40,533 nt of DNA from Mailhella massiliensis (GTDB taxonomy: Bacteria > Desulfobacterota > Desulfovibrionia > Desulfovibrionales > Desulfovibrionaceae). The position numbers and the translations under genes were made by a program. Each line of letters starts with the position of its first letter. Positions within the stretch are counted from its first letter, which is position 1. Below are positions 33,267 through 40,533 of this stretch, piece by piece. Under the pieces are notes generated by a model. That model worked only from the letters and a program-made list of their open reading frames with translations. It did not search any database and was not told the DNA's origin. Location: NCBI RefSeq assembly GCF_020741395.1, contig NZ_DYZA01000024.1, positions 1 through 40,533 on the forward strand. Direction: 5' to 3'.

Positions 33267-35435
33267 TTACTCCTTTGCGGCGGAGGGGGAAGTTTCGGAG
33301 TGGGGAAGGGTGTCGGTGAGCCATACGGTACAGGTGCTGTCCTCGCTGATGCGGCTGCCCGGTGCGGGGCTCTGCCTGAGGACGAAGGTGCCGCTTCCTT
33401 CCATGGTGGGGATGATGCCCCTTGCGACGCAGGTTTCTATGGTCTTTCTGAGGGTGAGCCCCTGGAGGTTGGGCATGAGGGTGTTGTCCGCGAGGGCCTT
33501 CCCGGCCATTTTCAGGGCGCGCTCGCGTTCCTTTCTGGCCTTTTCCGCGCGGTATTTGGCAAGGTTGGCGAGGTATATGGCGTCTTTTCTGCGCTGTTCC
33601 CTCTGGGCGGGGGTGAGCGCCCTTTCCTGTGCCTGCTCGGCCATGGCGAAAGTAACGTCCGGCAGATAGCCGTTGTAGGCCAGGGTGCGCGAGGCCACCT
33701 TCTGGAACACGGGCGCGGCAATGGCGCCGCCGTAGCCTGTGGTGGTGGGCTCGTCGAGCATGACGTAGATGACGTAGCGCGGCGCGTCTGCGGGCACTAT
33801 GCCCCCGAAGGAGGCCAGGCGCTTGCGGCTGTAGCCCCGGCCGGACTTGTCCGCCTTCTGGGCCGTGCCCGTCTTGCCCGCCACCCTGAGGCCGGGGATG
33901 CGGGCGCGCGTGCCCGTGCCGTTGCCGTCCACGGTCTCTTCCATCATCTTGAGCACGGTGCGCGTGGTTTTTTTGGAGAAAATGCGCTGGCCCGAGGCCG
34001 TCTCGCTCTGCCCCGGCTCGTCCATGACCAGGCGGAGAGGCCGGAATTCCCCGCCGTCCGCCAGAATGGTGTAGGCCTGGAGCATCTGTATGCCCGTAAC
34101 GGAAAGGCTCTGGCCGAAGGATGCCGACATGAGATCAAGCTCGCTCCAGTTCCGCGGGGCGCGCAGTATGCCCCGGCTTTCGTGGATGCCTATGCCCGTT
34201 CTCTGCCCGAATCCCAGGCGGGAGAGGTAGGAATGAAGCTTGGGCACGCCCAGGGTGAGCCCTATCTTCGCCATGCCGATATTGCTGGAGCGGGAAATGA
34301 TTTCCGTGGCCGTGAGTTCGCCGTAGGCATGGGTATCGTCGCGTATGGGGGCGTAGCGGGTGCGCCACACGCCGTTTTCACAGAAAATTCTGGTTTCCGG
34401 GGTGACGAGCTTCTCTTCCAGCGCGGTGGCCATGACCAGAGGCTTGAAGGTGGAGCCGGGCTCCAGGCCGTCTCCTGCGAGGCGGTTGCGGTAAACGGAG
34501 GAGCTCGCTTCCCGGTAATTGTTGGGGTTGAAGAAGGGGTACTGGGCCCAGGCGAGGATCTCCCCGCTCTCCACCTCGGAAACGAGCACGCCGCCCCAGT
34601 GCGCCCCCGAGGCGCGTACCGCGTCGGCAATGACGTCCTCTGCGATGAACTGCACCTGCACGTCGATGGTGAGGGTGATATCTTCCCCGCGCTGCTCCGA
34701 AGGCTCTTCCTTCCGGTTCAGTATCTGCTCCGCAGCGTTGCGGGACACACGGCTTTTCACGCTGGTGCCGCGCAGCCTTTCGTCGTAGGCGAGCTCCACG
34801 CCCTCAAGGCCGTGGCTGTCCACGCCCACAAACCCGAGGAGCTGCCCTGCAAGGTGCCGGTAGGGGTACACTCTTTCAAATTCGCGCGAAAGGCCGATGC
34901 CGGGTATGCCTTCCTTCTGTATGGCCGTGGCCGTGGCGTCGTCCACCTTGCGGGCGAGCCAGATGAAGGCCCGGTTCTTGCGGAATACGGCGGCAAGCTC
35001 GTCGGGGCTTCTCTTGAGCAGCGGGGCGAGGCGCTTGGCCGCATCGTTGATATCTTCCATGACGCGGGGATTGGCGTATACGGACTGACAGGCCACGCTG
35101 CGGGCCAGCACACGGCCGTTGCGGTCGAGTATGCTGCCGCGCGCCCCTTCTATGACTTCGGTATAGGTGTGCTGGCGTTCGGCCATGTCGCCGTACACGG
35201 GCCCGAGCAGCACCTGCACTTCGAAGGCGCGCAGCCACAAAAGCACCCAGCACACAATGAAAAGCGCCGCCGCATAGTGGAAGCGCTGCCCGAGCAGCCA
35301 GACCCAGCGCGCGCGCAGGCGCGCAAACAGCCCTTTGCCTTGGGCGGCAGAGGGCTGGCTGGCGGGAAGACGGCGATTGGCGCGCCGTCGCCCCGGCAGG
35401 CGGGGCGACGACGAGGAAGAGCTGTTCGGGCGCAT
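33267..35435 (-). CDS. ftsI: Septal transpeptidase FtsI (PBP3) with C-terminal PASTA domain
   Basis: Class B penicillin-binding protein that cross-links septal peptidoglycan with FtsW, 722 residues. A serine- and arginine-rich cytoplasmic tail (1-50) is followed by one membrane helix (about 53-71), the dimerisation/pedestal domain (RGSILDRNGRVLARS near 99-113) and the transpeptidase domain. Its motifs are STFK (active serine S328), SSN (383-385) and KTGT (521-524). Beyond residue 590 comes a highly charged, probably helical segment (about 598-648), then one PASTA domain (about 651-708). E. coli FtsI (588 residues) lacks this extension, whereas PASTA-bearing FtsI/SpoVD-like proteins have it. 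The start is the ATG at 35435; 4 nt separate it from ftsL. Confidence 0.96.
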   Translation of the reverse strand: MRPNSSSSSSPRLPGRRRANRRLPASQPSAAQGKGLFARLRARWVWLLGQRFHYAAALFIVCWVLLWLRAFEVQVLLGPVYGDMAERQHTYTEVIEGARGSILDRNGRVLARSVACQSVYANPRVMEDINDAAKRLAPLLKRSPDELAAVFRKNRAFIWLARKVDDATATAIQKEGIPGIGLSREFERVYPYRHLAGQLLGFVGVDSHGLEGVELAYDERLRGTSVKSRVSRNAAEQILNRKEEPSEQRGEDITLTIDVQVQFIAEDVIADAVRASGAHWGGVLVSEVESGEILAWAQYPFFNPNNYREASSSVYRNRLAGDGLEPGSTFKPLVMATALEEKLVTPETRIFCENGVWRTRYAPIRDDTHAYGELTATEIISRSSNIGMAKIGLTLGVPKLHSYLSRLGFGQRTGIGIHESRGILRAPRNWSELDLMSASFGQSLSVTGIQMLQAYTILADGGEFRPLRLVMDEPGQSETASGQRIFSKKTTRTVLKMMEETVDGNGTGTRARIPGLRVAGKTGTAQKADKSGRGYSRKRLASFGGIVPADAPRYVIYVMLDEPTTTGYGGAIAAPVFQKVASRTLAYNGYLPDVTFAMAEQAQERALTPAQREQRRKDAIYLANLAKYRAEKARKERERALKMAGKALADNTLMPNLQGLTLRKTIETCVARGIIPTMEGSGTFVLRQSPAPGSRISEDSTCTVWLTDTLPHSETSPSAAKE

Positions 35436-35439
35436 GGGA

Positions 35440-35745
35440 TTATTGGTTCCTGCCCGCCTTGATGCGGCGGATCTGGCCGGGATCGGCCATGCTCATGCCG
35501 AGCTGTTCGGCGGTTTTTCCGAGAACGTAGGGCGAAAGAAGGCTGTCGCGCTCCACTTCCAGCTTGGCGACGTGGGCGCGGGCGGAGTCTGTCTGCCTCT
35601 GCATCTTCTGGATGGTGTAGGCCGTGTCGCTCCTGTCGATGCTGAGCCAGGTGAGGGCCACGCCCATGATGAGACTGAACAGGATGGAGACGATGAGCAT
35701 GAGGAACCAGCCTCCGGAACCGAGCGTGGCGGTGTGTGAATTCAT
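35440..35745 (-). CDS. ftsL: FtsL-like cell division protein
   Basis: Small bitopic protein of 101 residues: a short N-terminal tail, one membrane helix (about 12-34, WFLMLIVSILFSLIMGVALTWL), then a probable coiled coil (IQKMQRQTDSARAHVAKLEVERDSLLSP) ending in a short conserved-looking tail (LGKTAEQLGMSMADPGQIRRI). This is the build of FtsL, which pairs with FtsB and FtsQ at the divisome. Sequence conservation is low in this family, so the call rests on size, topology and its place between rsmH and ftsI. The ATG at 35745 has AGGAG upstream and overlaps the rsmH stop (ATGA). Confidence 0.87.
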   Translation of the reverse strand: MNSHTATLGSGGWFLMLIVSILFSLIMGVALTWLSIDRSDTAYTIQKMQRQTDSARAHVAKLEVERDSLLSPYVLGKTAEQLGMSMADPGQIRRIKAGRNQ

Positions 35746-36773
35746 GACAGCTCCTCCTTCTTGTACGGCGGCAGCTTTTCCACGACGCGAAGCTTCGCAC
35801 TGCCGGCTCTCGGGTTGATGAGAATTTCGTCCTTTCCCGGGACGATGGGTTTCCTTGTCAGAAGCCGAGCCTCGGCGTGATGGTTGCACACGCAGCGCGG
35901 CAGGTGCGGCGGGCACAGGCAGTCGCTGCTCCAGGTGCGGAAGCGCTGCTTGACGATGCGGTCTTCCAGCGAGTGGAAGGTGATGATCGCAAGCCTGCCT
36001 CCCACGGCCAGCCTCGGCAGTATGGCGTCGAGAAAGCGTTCAAGCTGGCCGAGCTCGTCGTTGACCACCATGCGTATGGCCTGGAAGGTGCGCGTGGCCG
36101 GGTGGTTGCGCGCCGTTTCCCGCCACTTCGCGGGGTAGGCGCGCCATACGATATCGGCAAGCTGTCCCGTGGTCTCTATGGGGGCAAGCTGCCTTGCCTC
36201 CACAATGGCCCGGGCGATGCGCGGAGCCTGCGGGTCTTCCCCGTAGGTTTCGATGATGCGGCGCAGGGTGTTCACATCCGCCATGTTCACCACCGTGCGC
36301 GCCGATTCGGCCCACGGCTCCCGCTCCGCATGGGCGATGCCGCCCATGTCCATGCGCATGTCGAGCGGCGCGTCGCCGTGCAGGGAAAAGCCCCGCTCGG
36401 CTACGTCGAGCTGAAGGGAGGAGATGCCGATATCCAGAAGCGCACCGTCCACGCAGTCCCAGCCGAGGGCGTCCAGCGCGTCGGCAAAGGAGGCGTATTC
36501 CAGGGAAAAGAGGCGGCAGTGCTCCTTGTAGGGCTCAAGGCGCTTTTCGGCCCGTACGAGGGCCTGCGGGTCCCGATCCAGCCCGCAGAGAAAGGCCTCG
36601 CCCCGTGCGCGCTCCATGAGGGCCGCGGAATGTCCGGCAAGGCCCAGCGTGCCGTCGAGATAGCGGCCGCCCGGGCGCGGGGCGAGAGCTTCCAGCACTT
36701 CGGGAAGAAGTACGGAAACGTGCCCGGCGTTTTCGGCGGTGACGTGCAGGGAGGAGGAAGAACGATGAGGCAT
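35742..36773 (-). CDS. rsmH: 16S rRNA (cytosine-1402-N4) methyltransferase RsmH
   Basis: SAM-dependent methyltransferase (formerly MraW) that modifies C1402 in the ribosomal decoding centre, 343 residues. Recognisable: HVSVLLPEVLEAL near 18-30, the SAM loop YLDGTLGLAGHSAALM near 38-53, LLDIGISSLQLDVAERGFSLHGDAPLDMRMD, HPATRTFQAIRMVVNDEL, and the C-terminal AIITFHSLEDRIVKQRF. The cysteine and histidine pair in CLCPPHLPRCVCNHH is typical. The ATG at 36773 lies 12 nt after the mraZ stop codon; no clear Shine-Dalgarno is visible, so translation may depend on coupling to mraZ. The 3' end overlaps ftsL by four bases. Confidence 0.97.
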   Translation of the reverse strand: MPHRSSSSLHVTAENAGHVSVLLPEVLEALAPRPGGRYLDGTLGLAGHSAALMERARGEAFLCGLDRDPQALVRAEKRLEPYKEHCRLFSLEYASFADALDALGWDCVDGALLDIGISSLQLDVAERGFSLHGDAPLDMRMDMGGIAHAEREPWAESARTVVNMADVNTLRRIIETYGEDPQAPRIARAIVEARQLAPIETTGQLADIVWRAYPAKWRETARNHPATRTFQAIRMVVNDELGQLERFLDAILPRLAVGGRLAIITFHSLEDRIVKQRFRTWSSDCLCPPHLPRCVCNHHAEARLLTRKPIVPGKDEILINPRAGSAKLRVVEKLPPYKKEELS

Positions 36774-36785
36774 GGCGCAAAGGGG

Positions 36786-37256
36786 CTAGAGGGAAAAATC
36801 GATGCCGCTTGCCGCGAGCTCCTCCGTGACGCCTTCCAGATTTTCCGGCGCCATGGAAGCCCGGAGCGCGGCGGGGTTCCATATTTCAAAGCGGTCCACA
36901 AGGCCGAGAATGGTGGCTTCCCGCTCCAGCCCGGCATAGGCGCGGTGATCGGGGGAAAGCAGAATACGGCCCTGGGCGTCGGGGACGTGCCTTTCCGCCC
37001 CGCCTATGACCAGGCGGCGGAAGGCGCGCACGCGCGGGGAAGGATTGGGGATGCGCATGAATTTTTCTTCAAGCTCGGTCCAGTCCTTCCAGGGGAACGC
37101 CGCAAGGCAGCCGTCGTAGGTGGTGAGCACGAAGGCCGCGCCGGAAGACTCCGGCCCTGCGTCCTTTTCCGCCGGGAGGGCGGAACGCAGTTCCGGCGGG
37201 AGCATCAGACGGCCCTTCTGATCGAGGTTGCGGGAATACCTTCCTCTGAAAACCAT
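36786..37256 (-). CDS. mraZ: Transcriptional regulator MraZ
   Basis: DNA-binding regulator of the dcw cluster, 156 residues, made of two AbrB-like (SpoVT-like) repeats. The first carries RYSRNLDQKGRLMLPPELR (about 5-23), the second the matching DAQGRILLS around residue 92. This duplicated D-x-K/Q-G-R pattern defines MraZ. In E. coli MraZ represses its own operon and works against RsmH. The start is the ATG at 37256 (MVFRGRYSRN); eleven further open codons upstream would include the operator repeats and are rejected. The ribosome-binding site is weak (GGAAAAGAG). First gene of the cluster. Confidence 0.96.
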   Translation of the reverse strand: MVFRGRYSRNLDQKGRLMLPPELRSALPAEKDAGPESSGAAFVLTTYDGCLAAFPWKDWTELEEKFMRIPNPSPRVRAFRRLVIGGAERHVPDAQGRILLSPDHRAYAGLEREATILGLVDRFEIWNPAALRASMAPENLEGVTEELAASGIDFSL

Positions 37257-37260
37257 AGCT

Positions 37261-37317
37261 CTTTTCCACTTTCTGCCACTTTTTCCCACTTTTTGCCTAT
37301 AAAAAAGAAACTGTCAA
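37261..37317 (-). promoter_or_regulatory. MraZ box (three 10-bp repeats) and promoter region of the dcw cluster
   Basis: Three perfectly phased 10-bp direct repeats occupy 37261-37270, 37271-37280 and 37281-37290; each ends in CCACT on the plus strand, i.e. AGTGG on the coding strand. Known MraZ operators are three TGGG repeats with 5-nt spacers, and this matches in period and number (GTGG/GTGGG). Upstream a TTGACA stands at 37312-37317 of the minus strand and TATAGG at 37296-37301, but these two are only 10 bp apart, so the actual promoter elements are uncertain. The box lies 4 to 34 nt before the mraZ start, suited to autoregulation. Confidence 0.75.
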
Positions 37318-37863
37318 GGCCGGAGGAAAGATTGTGGAGGACCTGCCGCATATATCAAAAGAAAAATCAGGAGGGGGGAGAGGAGGGTACCCTCCCTGCG
37401 GCGGGCAAGGAGGCTGCGCGCCTGCGGGCCGGAGGGCGTTTTGGCGAAGAAGTTTCCGCGCCGGGCCTGCCCTTCCGGGGCGGATGCCTGGGCGAGGCGG
37501 AGCAGAAAGCGCAGGAAAAATCCCGGCACAGGGGAGGTTGGCCCCCTTTTTCTTCCCGGTCTCATGCCCGGCGGGAAATCCTTTTCCGGGGAGCTGTGCC
37601 TCCCCCCCCGGTGCGCAGGCACAGCCGAAAGGGCGAAAAGCCCTGCGCTTCCCGGAGGCGGGCCTTCCGGCGGGAAGGCCGCCTTTTCCTTTTCCGGAAC
37701 GGGGGGGGCGGGCGTTTTCTTGCCGTCGCTCCGGCAGAAGGGGCTTCGCCTCTCGACTTTTTTCCCAAAAAAGGGCAGACTGCCCGAACAACGACGGACG
37801 CCGGGGGAATGCGGGTTTTTCCTTCAGGGTATGTCAGTCATTCGTTTTTAAGGAAGTGCATAT
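37318..37863. other. Divergent spacer between mraZ and pyk
   Basis: No supported gene. It contains a perfect 14-bp palindrome GGAGGGTACCCTCC (37382-37395) and a hairpin GGCCTTCC/GGAAGGCC (37661-37668 and 37673-37680) followed on the plus strand by a pyrimidine-rich, T-containing stretch. A CTTTTTT/AAAAAAG hairpin (37757-37763, 37767-37773) and GGGCAG/CTGCCC (37773-37778, 37780-37785) also occur. The last two lie 80-105 nt before pyk and could form leader structures, but no clear promoter is visible. The open frames here look like GC-rich noise. Confidence 0.5.
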
Positions 37864-39285
37864 ATGCGTACCAAAATTGTTGCCACCATTGGTCCTGCCA
37901 CCTGTGAGCGGGAAAAAATCGTCCAGCTGGCCGATGAAGGCGTTTCCATCTTTCGTCTGAACTTCTCCCACGGTGATCCTGACTTTTTCCGCAACGTGGT
38001 TTCCAACATCCGCGATGTGGAAAAGGAATGTGGCCGCCCCCTGACCATCATGCAGGATCTGCCCGGCCCCAAGATCCGCATAGGCATCCTGCCCGAAGGC
38101 AGGATTGAGCTGCGCCGCGGCGACAAGCTCATTCTCGGCCGCGAGCGTAGGGAAAAGGAAGAGCTGCCCTTCATTCCCTTCGACCATCCCCGCATCCTTG
38201 CCGCCCTCGTGCCCGGCGACACTCTGGTGCTCGCCGACGGCGGCCTGCGCTTCAGCATTGAGGAAAAGCTTGAGGAAGAGCGCTTCCTCATGGTAGCACA
38301 GGAAAGCGGCGCCATTTCCTCGCGCAAGGGCCTGGCCCTGCCCGGCAAGTCTCTGGCCCTGCCCGCCATTACCGAGCAGGACCGCGAAAAGCTGGCCCTC
38401 GGCATGGAGCTCGGCGTGAACGCCGTGGCCATTTCCTTTGTGCAGACCGTGGAAGACGTGCAGCAGCTCAAGGCCCTGCTCCATTCCTACGGCCGCGACG
38501 ACATTCCCGTGGTGGCCAAGCTGGAACGCCAGAACGCCGCCGTGGAGAACCTCGAAGCCATTGTGGAAGCCACCGACGTAGTCATGGTGGCGCGCGGCGA
38601 CCTCGGCGTGGAGTGCCCCATGCCCGAGCTTCCCGCCCTGCAGAAGCACATCATCCACACCTGCAACCGTGCGGGCAAGCCCGTCATCGTGGCTACGCAG
38701 ATGCTGCTTTCCATGGTGAACACCCCCGTGCCCACCCGTGCGGAAGTGACCGACGTGGCCAACGCCGTGCTCGACGGCGCCGACTGCGTCATGCTTTCCG
38801 ATGAAACCGCCGCCGGCAACTATCCCATCGAGGCCGTGCGCTACATGCGCAAGATCACCGATGAGGCGGAAAGGTACATGTTCTCCTCCCGCAAGCTGGA
38901 AGCCCCCAAGGACGAGAAGGACTCTTCCCGCTTCCTGGCCTACACCGCCTGCCTTCTGGCCAACACGGAAGACGCCTGCGCCATTGTGGCCCATTCCGTG
39001 AGCGGCGGCTCTGCCCGCATGCTCGCCGAATGTCGCCCCACCCAGACCATTTACGCCCTCACCTCCAACTCCCGCGTGGAGCATGCCCTGAACTTCGTGT
39101 GGGGCGTGCAGCCCTACTGCATCCCCGTGAGCGACAGCAGCATTTCCCACCTGCGCCGCGTGCAGAACTTCATCGCCACGAGCCCGAAGTTCCCCATGGG
39201 CAAGGACGTAGTCATCACCGCCGGCGAATATGCGCCCGGTGAAATGCGCCGCCGCACCAATTTGGTGAAGATCTACCACAAGTAG
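37864..39285 (+). CDS. pyk: Pyruvate kinase
   Basis: Glycolytic enzyme transferring phosphate from phosphoenolpyruvate to ADP, 473 residues, normal for the family. The start is the ATG at 37864 with AAGGAAG upstream. Landmarks in order: RTKIVATIGPATCE, FRLNFSHGD, MQDLPGPKIRIG, the B domain inserted after it, SFVQTVEDVQQL, the catalytic lysine in VAKLERQNAAVENLEAIV, the metal-binding DVVMVARGDLGVE, PVIVATQMLLSM, PTRAEVTDVANAVLDGADCVMLSDETAAG, and the C domain ending in a short tail. N-to-Q in LERQ (usually IENQ/IERP) is a minor variation. Single-gene unit, divergent from mraZ and closed by its own terminator. Pyk I or II type cannot be told. Confidence 0.98.
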   Translation: MRTKIVATIGPATCEREKIVQLADEGVSIFRLNFSHGDPDFFRNVVSNIRDVEKECGRPLTIMQDLPGPKIRIGILPEGRIELRRGDKLILGRERREKEELPFIPFDHPRILAALVPGDTLVLADGGLRFSIEEKLEEERFLMVAQESGAISSRKGLALPGKSLALPAITEQDREKLALGMELGVNAVAISFVQTVEDVQQLKALLHSYGRDDIPVVAKLERQNAAVENLEAIVEATDVVMVARGDLGVECPMPELPALQKHIIHTCNRAGKPVIVATQMLLSMVNTPVPTRAEVTDVANAVLDGADCVMLSDETAAGNYPIEAVRYMRKITDEAERYMFSSRKLEAPKDEKDSSRFLAYTACLLANTEDACAIVAHSVSGGSARMLAECRPTQTIYALTSNSRVEHALNFVWGVQPYCIPVSDSSISHLRRVQNFIATSPKFPMGKDVVITAGEYAPGEMRRRTNLVKIYHK

Positions 39286-39309
39286 TCCGCCAGTCCCGTT
39301 TTTTCCGGG

Positions 39310-39339
39310 AGCCGGTTTCCTTCGGGGAACCGGCTTTTT
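39310..39339 (+). terminator. Rho-independent terminator of pyk with UUCG tetraloop
   Basis: AGCCGGTTTCC (39310-39320) pairs with GGGAACCGGCT (39325-39335) over 11 bp with one T-G wobble, closed by a C(TTCG)G tetraloop, the extra-stable kind in RNA. It is followed by T to 39339, counting the last stem base. It lies 25 nt past the pyk stop codon. Confidence 0.9.
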
Positions 39340-40092
39340 GGTTAAACGAAACAAACAGACGGAGATGGGGCATCATGTTTGCAGTCGGGAACAGGCGCCC
39401 TTGATCTGCCCGAAGCGTGAGGGAGCTGTCGACCCCGCCCCGGGAAGACCGGGGAAGGCATAACGGACGATGCGGGGAATCCGGCGTATGCCGAAGGCGG
39501 CGGAGACTGCCTCAAGGTATGGCATCCTTTCCATGCCGGGGAGAAAGAGGCGGCGGGCAGATATGACGAAGAGTACGGAAAGGGACGTTTATTCCGAGAG
39601 TTCCGTGTCCTGTGAGGGGGCCGAGGAGCAGCGGGAACGGGAAGGGCGGCCTGTGGAACGACATACGGCAGTCAGGAGACCGAAAATTCCTTTATCACGA
39701 CGGCGGGTTCTGCTGCCGATACGGCAAAAACAGCCTCTCGGCGGGCGAAGGAGTTTTCCGAAGGCCGGAAGCCCGGTTACGGGCCGCGGCGGGCCTGCCT
39801 GTCGGAGTCGGTATGAAATGCCTGCGGGTACACAGGGGCAGCATCGGCCATGCCGGAATCCTGCTCCGGGAGGAGAAGTGAGAGTTCTGCAGAGTGGCGG
39901 AGGGGCGGTGCGGAAGGCATCTGTTCTTTACAGGAGTCCCGATGCATGGGGGAAGGGAGGCCATGGACTCCGGCAAAAAAGTGGCGTATCATAAAAAGAA
40001 CCCGGACTCTTTCTTCCCGGAGCGTGCGGCGCAGCTTCCCTTTCCCGCCGGTGCTTCGGGCCTCCCTCATCCAGACTTCGGGGAAGCGTGAC
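39340..40092. other. About 750 bp without a supported gene
   Basis: Plus-strand frames are open here in pieces. One, about 39421-39610, reads GNPAYAEGGGDCLKVWHPFHAG and EEYGKGRLFREFRVL before a stop and looks more protein-like than the usual GC noise, with a possible continuation in another frame. This may be a decayed gene, but I do not recognise the protein. No structural RNA was recognised. A ribosome-binding site for the following gene (GGGGAAG) lies at its end. Confidence 0.4.
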
Positions 40093-40533
40093 ATGGAAAA
40101 ACATACTGAGATCACCGGCCCTGCCGTCACCGCTGCGGATATCATGCCGCCTCTTCCCGGCTCCGCCCCTCCCGAGCTTTCTTCGGAAGACAGGCTCGTG
40201 CTTCTTCTCGCCTCCGCAGCGCAGGAGCACGGCCGTCTTTCCGCCGAGGCGTGGAGCAGGGCGTCCGAAGCGTTTTCTGCCGTCTTTTCTCCGAATCTCG
40301 ATCTTCTGGTGAGCGAATATGCCCGCCTTGAGGCCGAGCGCCGCTTCTTCGTCCTTCAGACGCGCTTTCACGCCGCGCTGCTTCATGCGCCCTTCCCCCC
40401 GTCCCATTTTCAGGCCGACCGGCGCCTTGCCGCCGATATCGCGGCCCTCGGCCCGGAAAAGGCGGCCCTCTATCGCGAGGCCGTGCGTTCCCTTTCCGCC
40501 GCGTACGCTGCGGCCGCGCCCTCTTCCGGGGAG
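40093..40533 (+). CDS. Unidentified protein, 3' end beyond the window
   Basis: A frame starting at the ATG at 40093, preceded by GGGGAAG, stays open for 147 codons to the window edge. Codon use (third-position C/G) resembles the neighbouring genes and the protein is of normal composition, so I take it as a real gene. It begins MEKHTEITGPAVTAADIMPP, then has a proline-rich stretch and a mostly alpha-helical, Ala/Glu/Arg-rich region (DRLVLLLASAAQEHGRLSAE, LLVSEYARLEAERRFFVL, DIAALGPEKAALYREAVRSL). No signal peptide, membrane helix or known motif is visible in this part. The helical layout could precede a GTPase or kinase-like domain, but that would be guessing. Confidence 0.6.
   Translation, partial: MEKHTEITGPAVTAADIMPPLPGSAPPELSSEDRLVLLLASAAQEHGRLSAEAWSRASEAFSAVFSPNLDLLVSEYARLEAERRFFVLQTRFHAALLHAPFPPSHFQADRRLAADIAALGPEKAALYREAVRSLSAAYAAAAPSSGE

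Noticed and set aside
32901..35462. Plus-strand frame of 853 codons, the longest open frame in the window
   Set aside because: Antisense to murE and ftsI, both unmistakable; long antisense frames are common in GC-rich genes.

Overview
The window is GC-rich chromosomal DNA, densely packed with genes mostly on the minus strand. The most likely source is a member of the Desulfovibrionaceae (Desulfovibrio, Bilophila or Mailhella type). This is inferred from gene content: a dcw cluster running from mraZ to ftsZ without ddl, an MurE with the meso-diaminopimelate DNPR motif, a Hyf-type multisubunit membrane oxidoreductase operon, and the remains of an autotransporter beta-barrel. No rRNA, tRNA, CRISPR array, insertion sequence or prophage was recognised.

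Layout. (1) 1-6435, minus strand: the 5' part of lepA; a four-gene polar amino acid ABC importer (binding protein, permease, ATPase, permease) with a candidate promoter and operator, and a terminator-like hairpin after the binding-protein gene; a YbgC-type thioesterase; a YdfG-type short-chain dehydrogenase. (2) 6725-9089, plus strand: a cation diffusion facilitator with an unusually long, apparently triplicated cytoplasmic tail, followed after one base by an RhtA-like exporter. (3) 9114-16515, minus strand: six tightly coupled genes in the order hyfB-hyfC-hyfE-hyfF-hyfG-(hyfH+hyfI fusion). The large subunit lacks both cysteine pairs that hold the NiFe site in hydrogenases. The complex therefore looks like an energy-converting-hydrogenase-related (Ehr) complex of unknown electron donor, not a hydrogenase. 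(4) 16516-19629: a gene-poor stretch with a broken autotransporter beta-domain, a small exported rhodanese and about 1.2 kb with no gene I can support. (5) 19630-37256, minus strand: the division and cell-wall cluster mraZ-rsmH-ftsL-ftsI-murE-murF-mraY-murD-ftsW-murG-murC-murB-ftsQ-ftsA-ftsZ, many junctions overlapping, with three 10-bp MraZ-box repeats in front of mraZ and a strong terminator behind ftsZ. (6) 37864-40533, plus strand: pyruvate kinase with a UUCG-capped terminator, then an apparently non-coding or decayed stretch, then the start of an unidentified gene running off the end.

How the genes work together. MurE and MurF complete the UDP-MurNAc-pentapeptide begun by MurB, MurC and MurD. 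MraY and MurG turn it into lipid II. FtsW and FtsI polymerise and cross-link it at the septum organised by FtsZ, FtsA, FtsQ and FtsL, and MraZ probably regulates the whole set. The Hyf-like complex joins a ferredoxin-like and N2-cluster arm to two antiporter-like subunits and a NuoH-like subunit, so it should couple an unknown redox reaction to ion movement across the inner membrane.

Most interesting items: the NiFe-less Hyf/Ehr complex with a fused ferredoxin-N2 subunit; the CDF protein with three tail domains; FtsZ with two copies of its C-terminal partner-binding peptide; and the decayed autotransporter. All identifications come from reading the translated sequence by eye; no database search was run.
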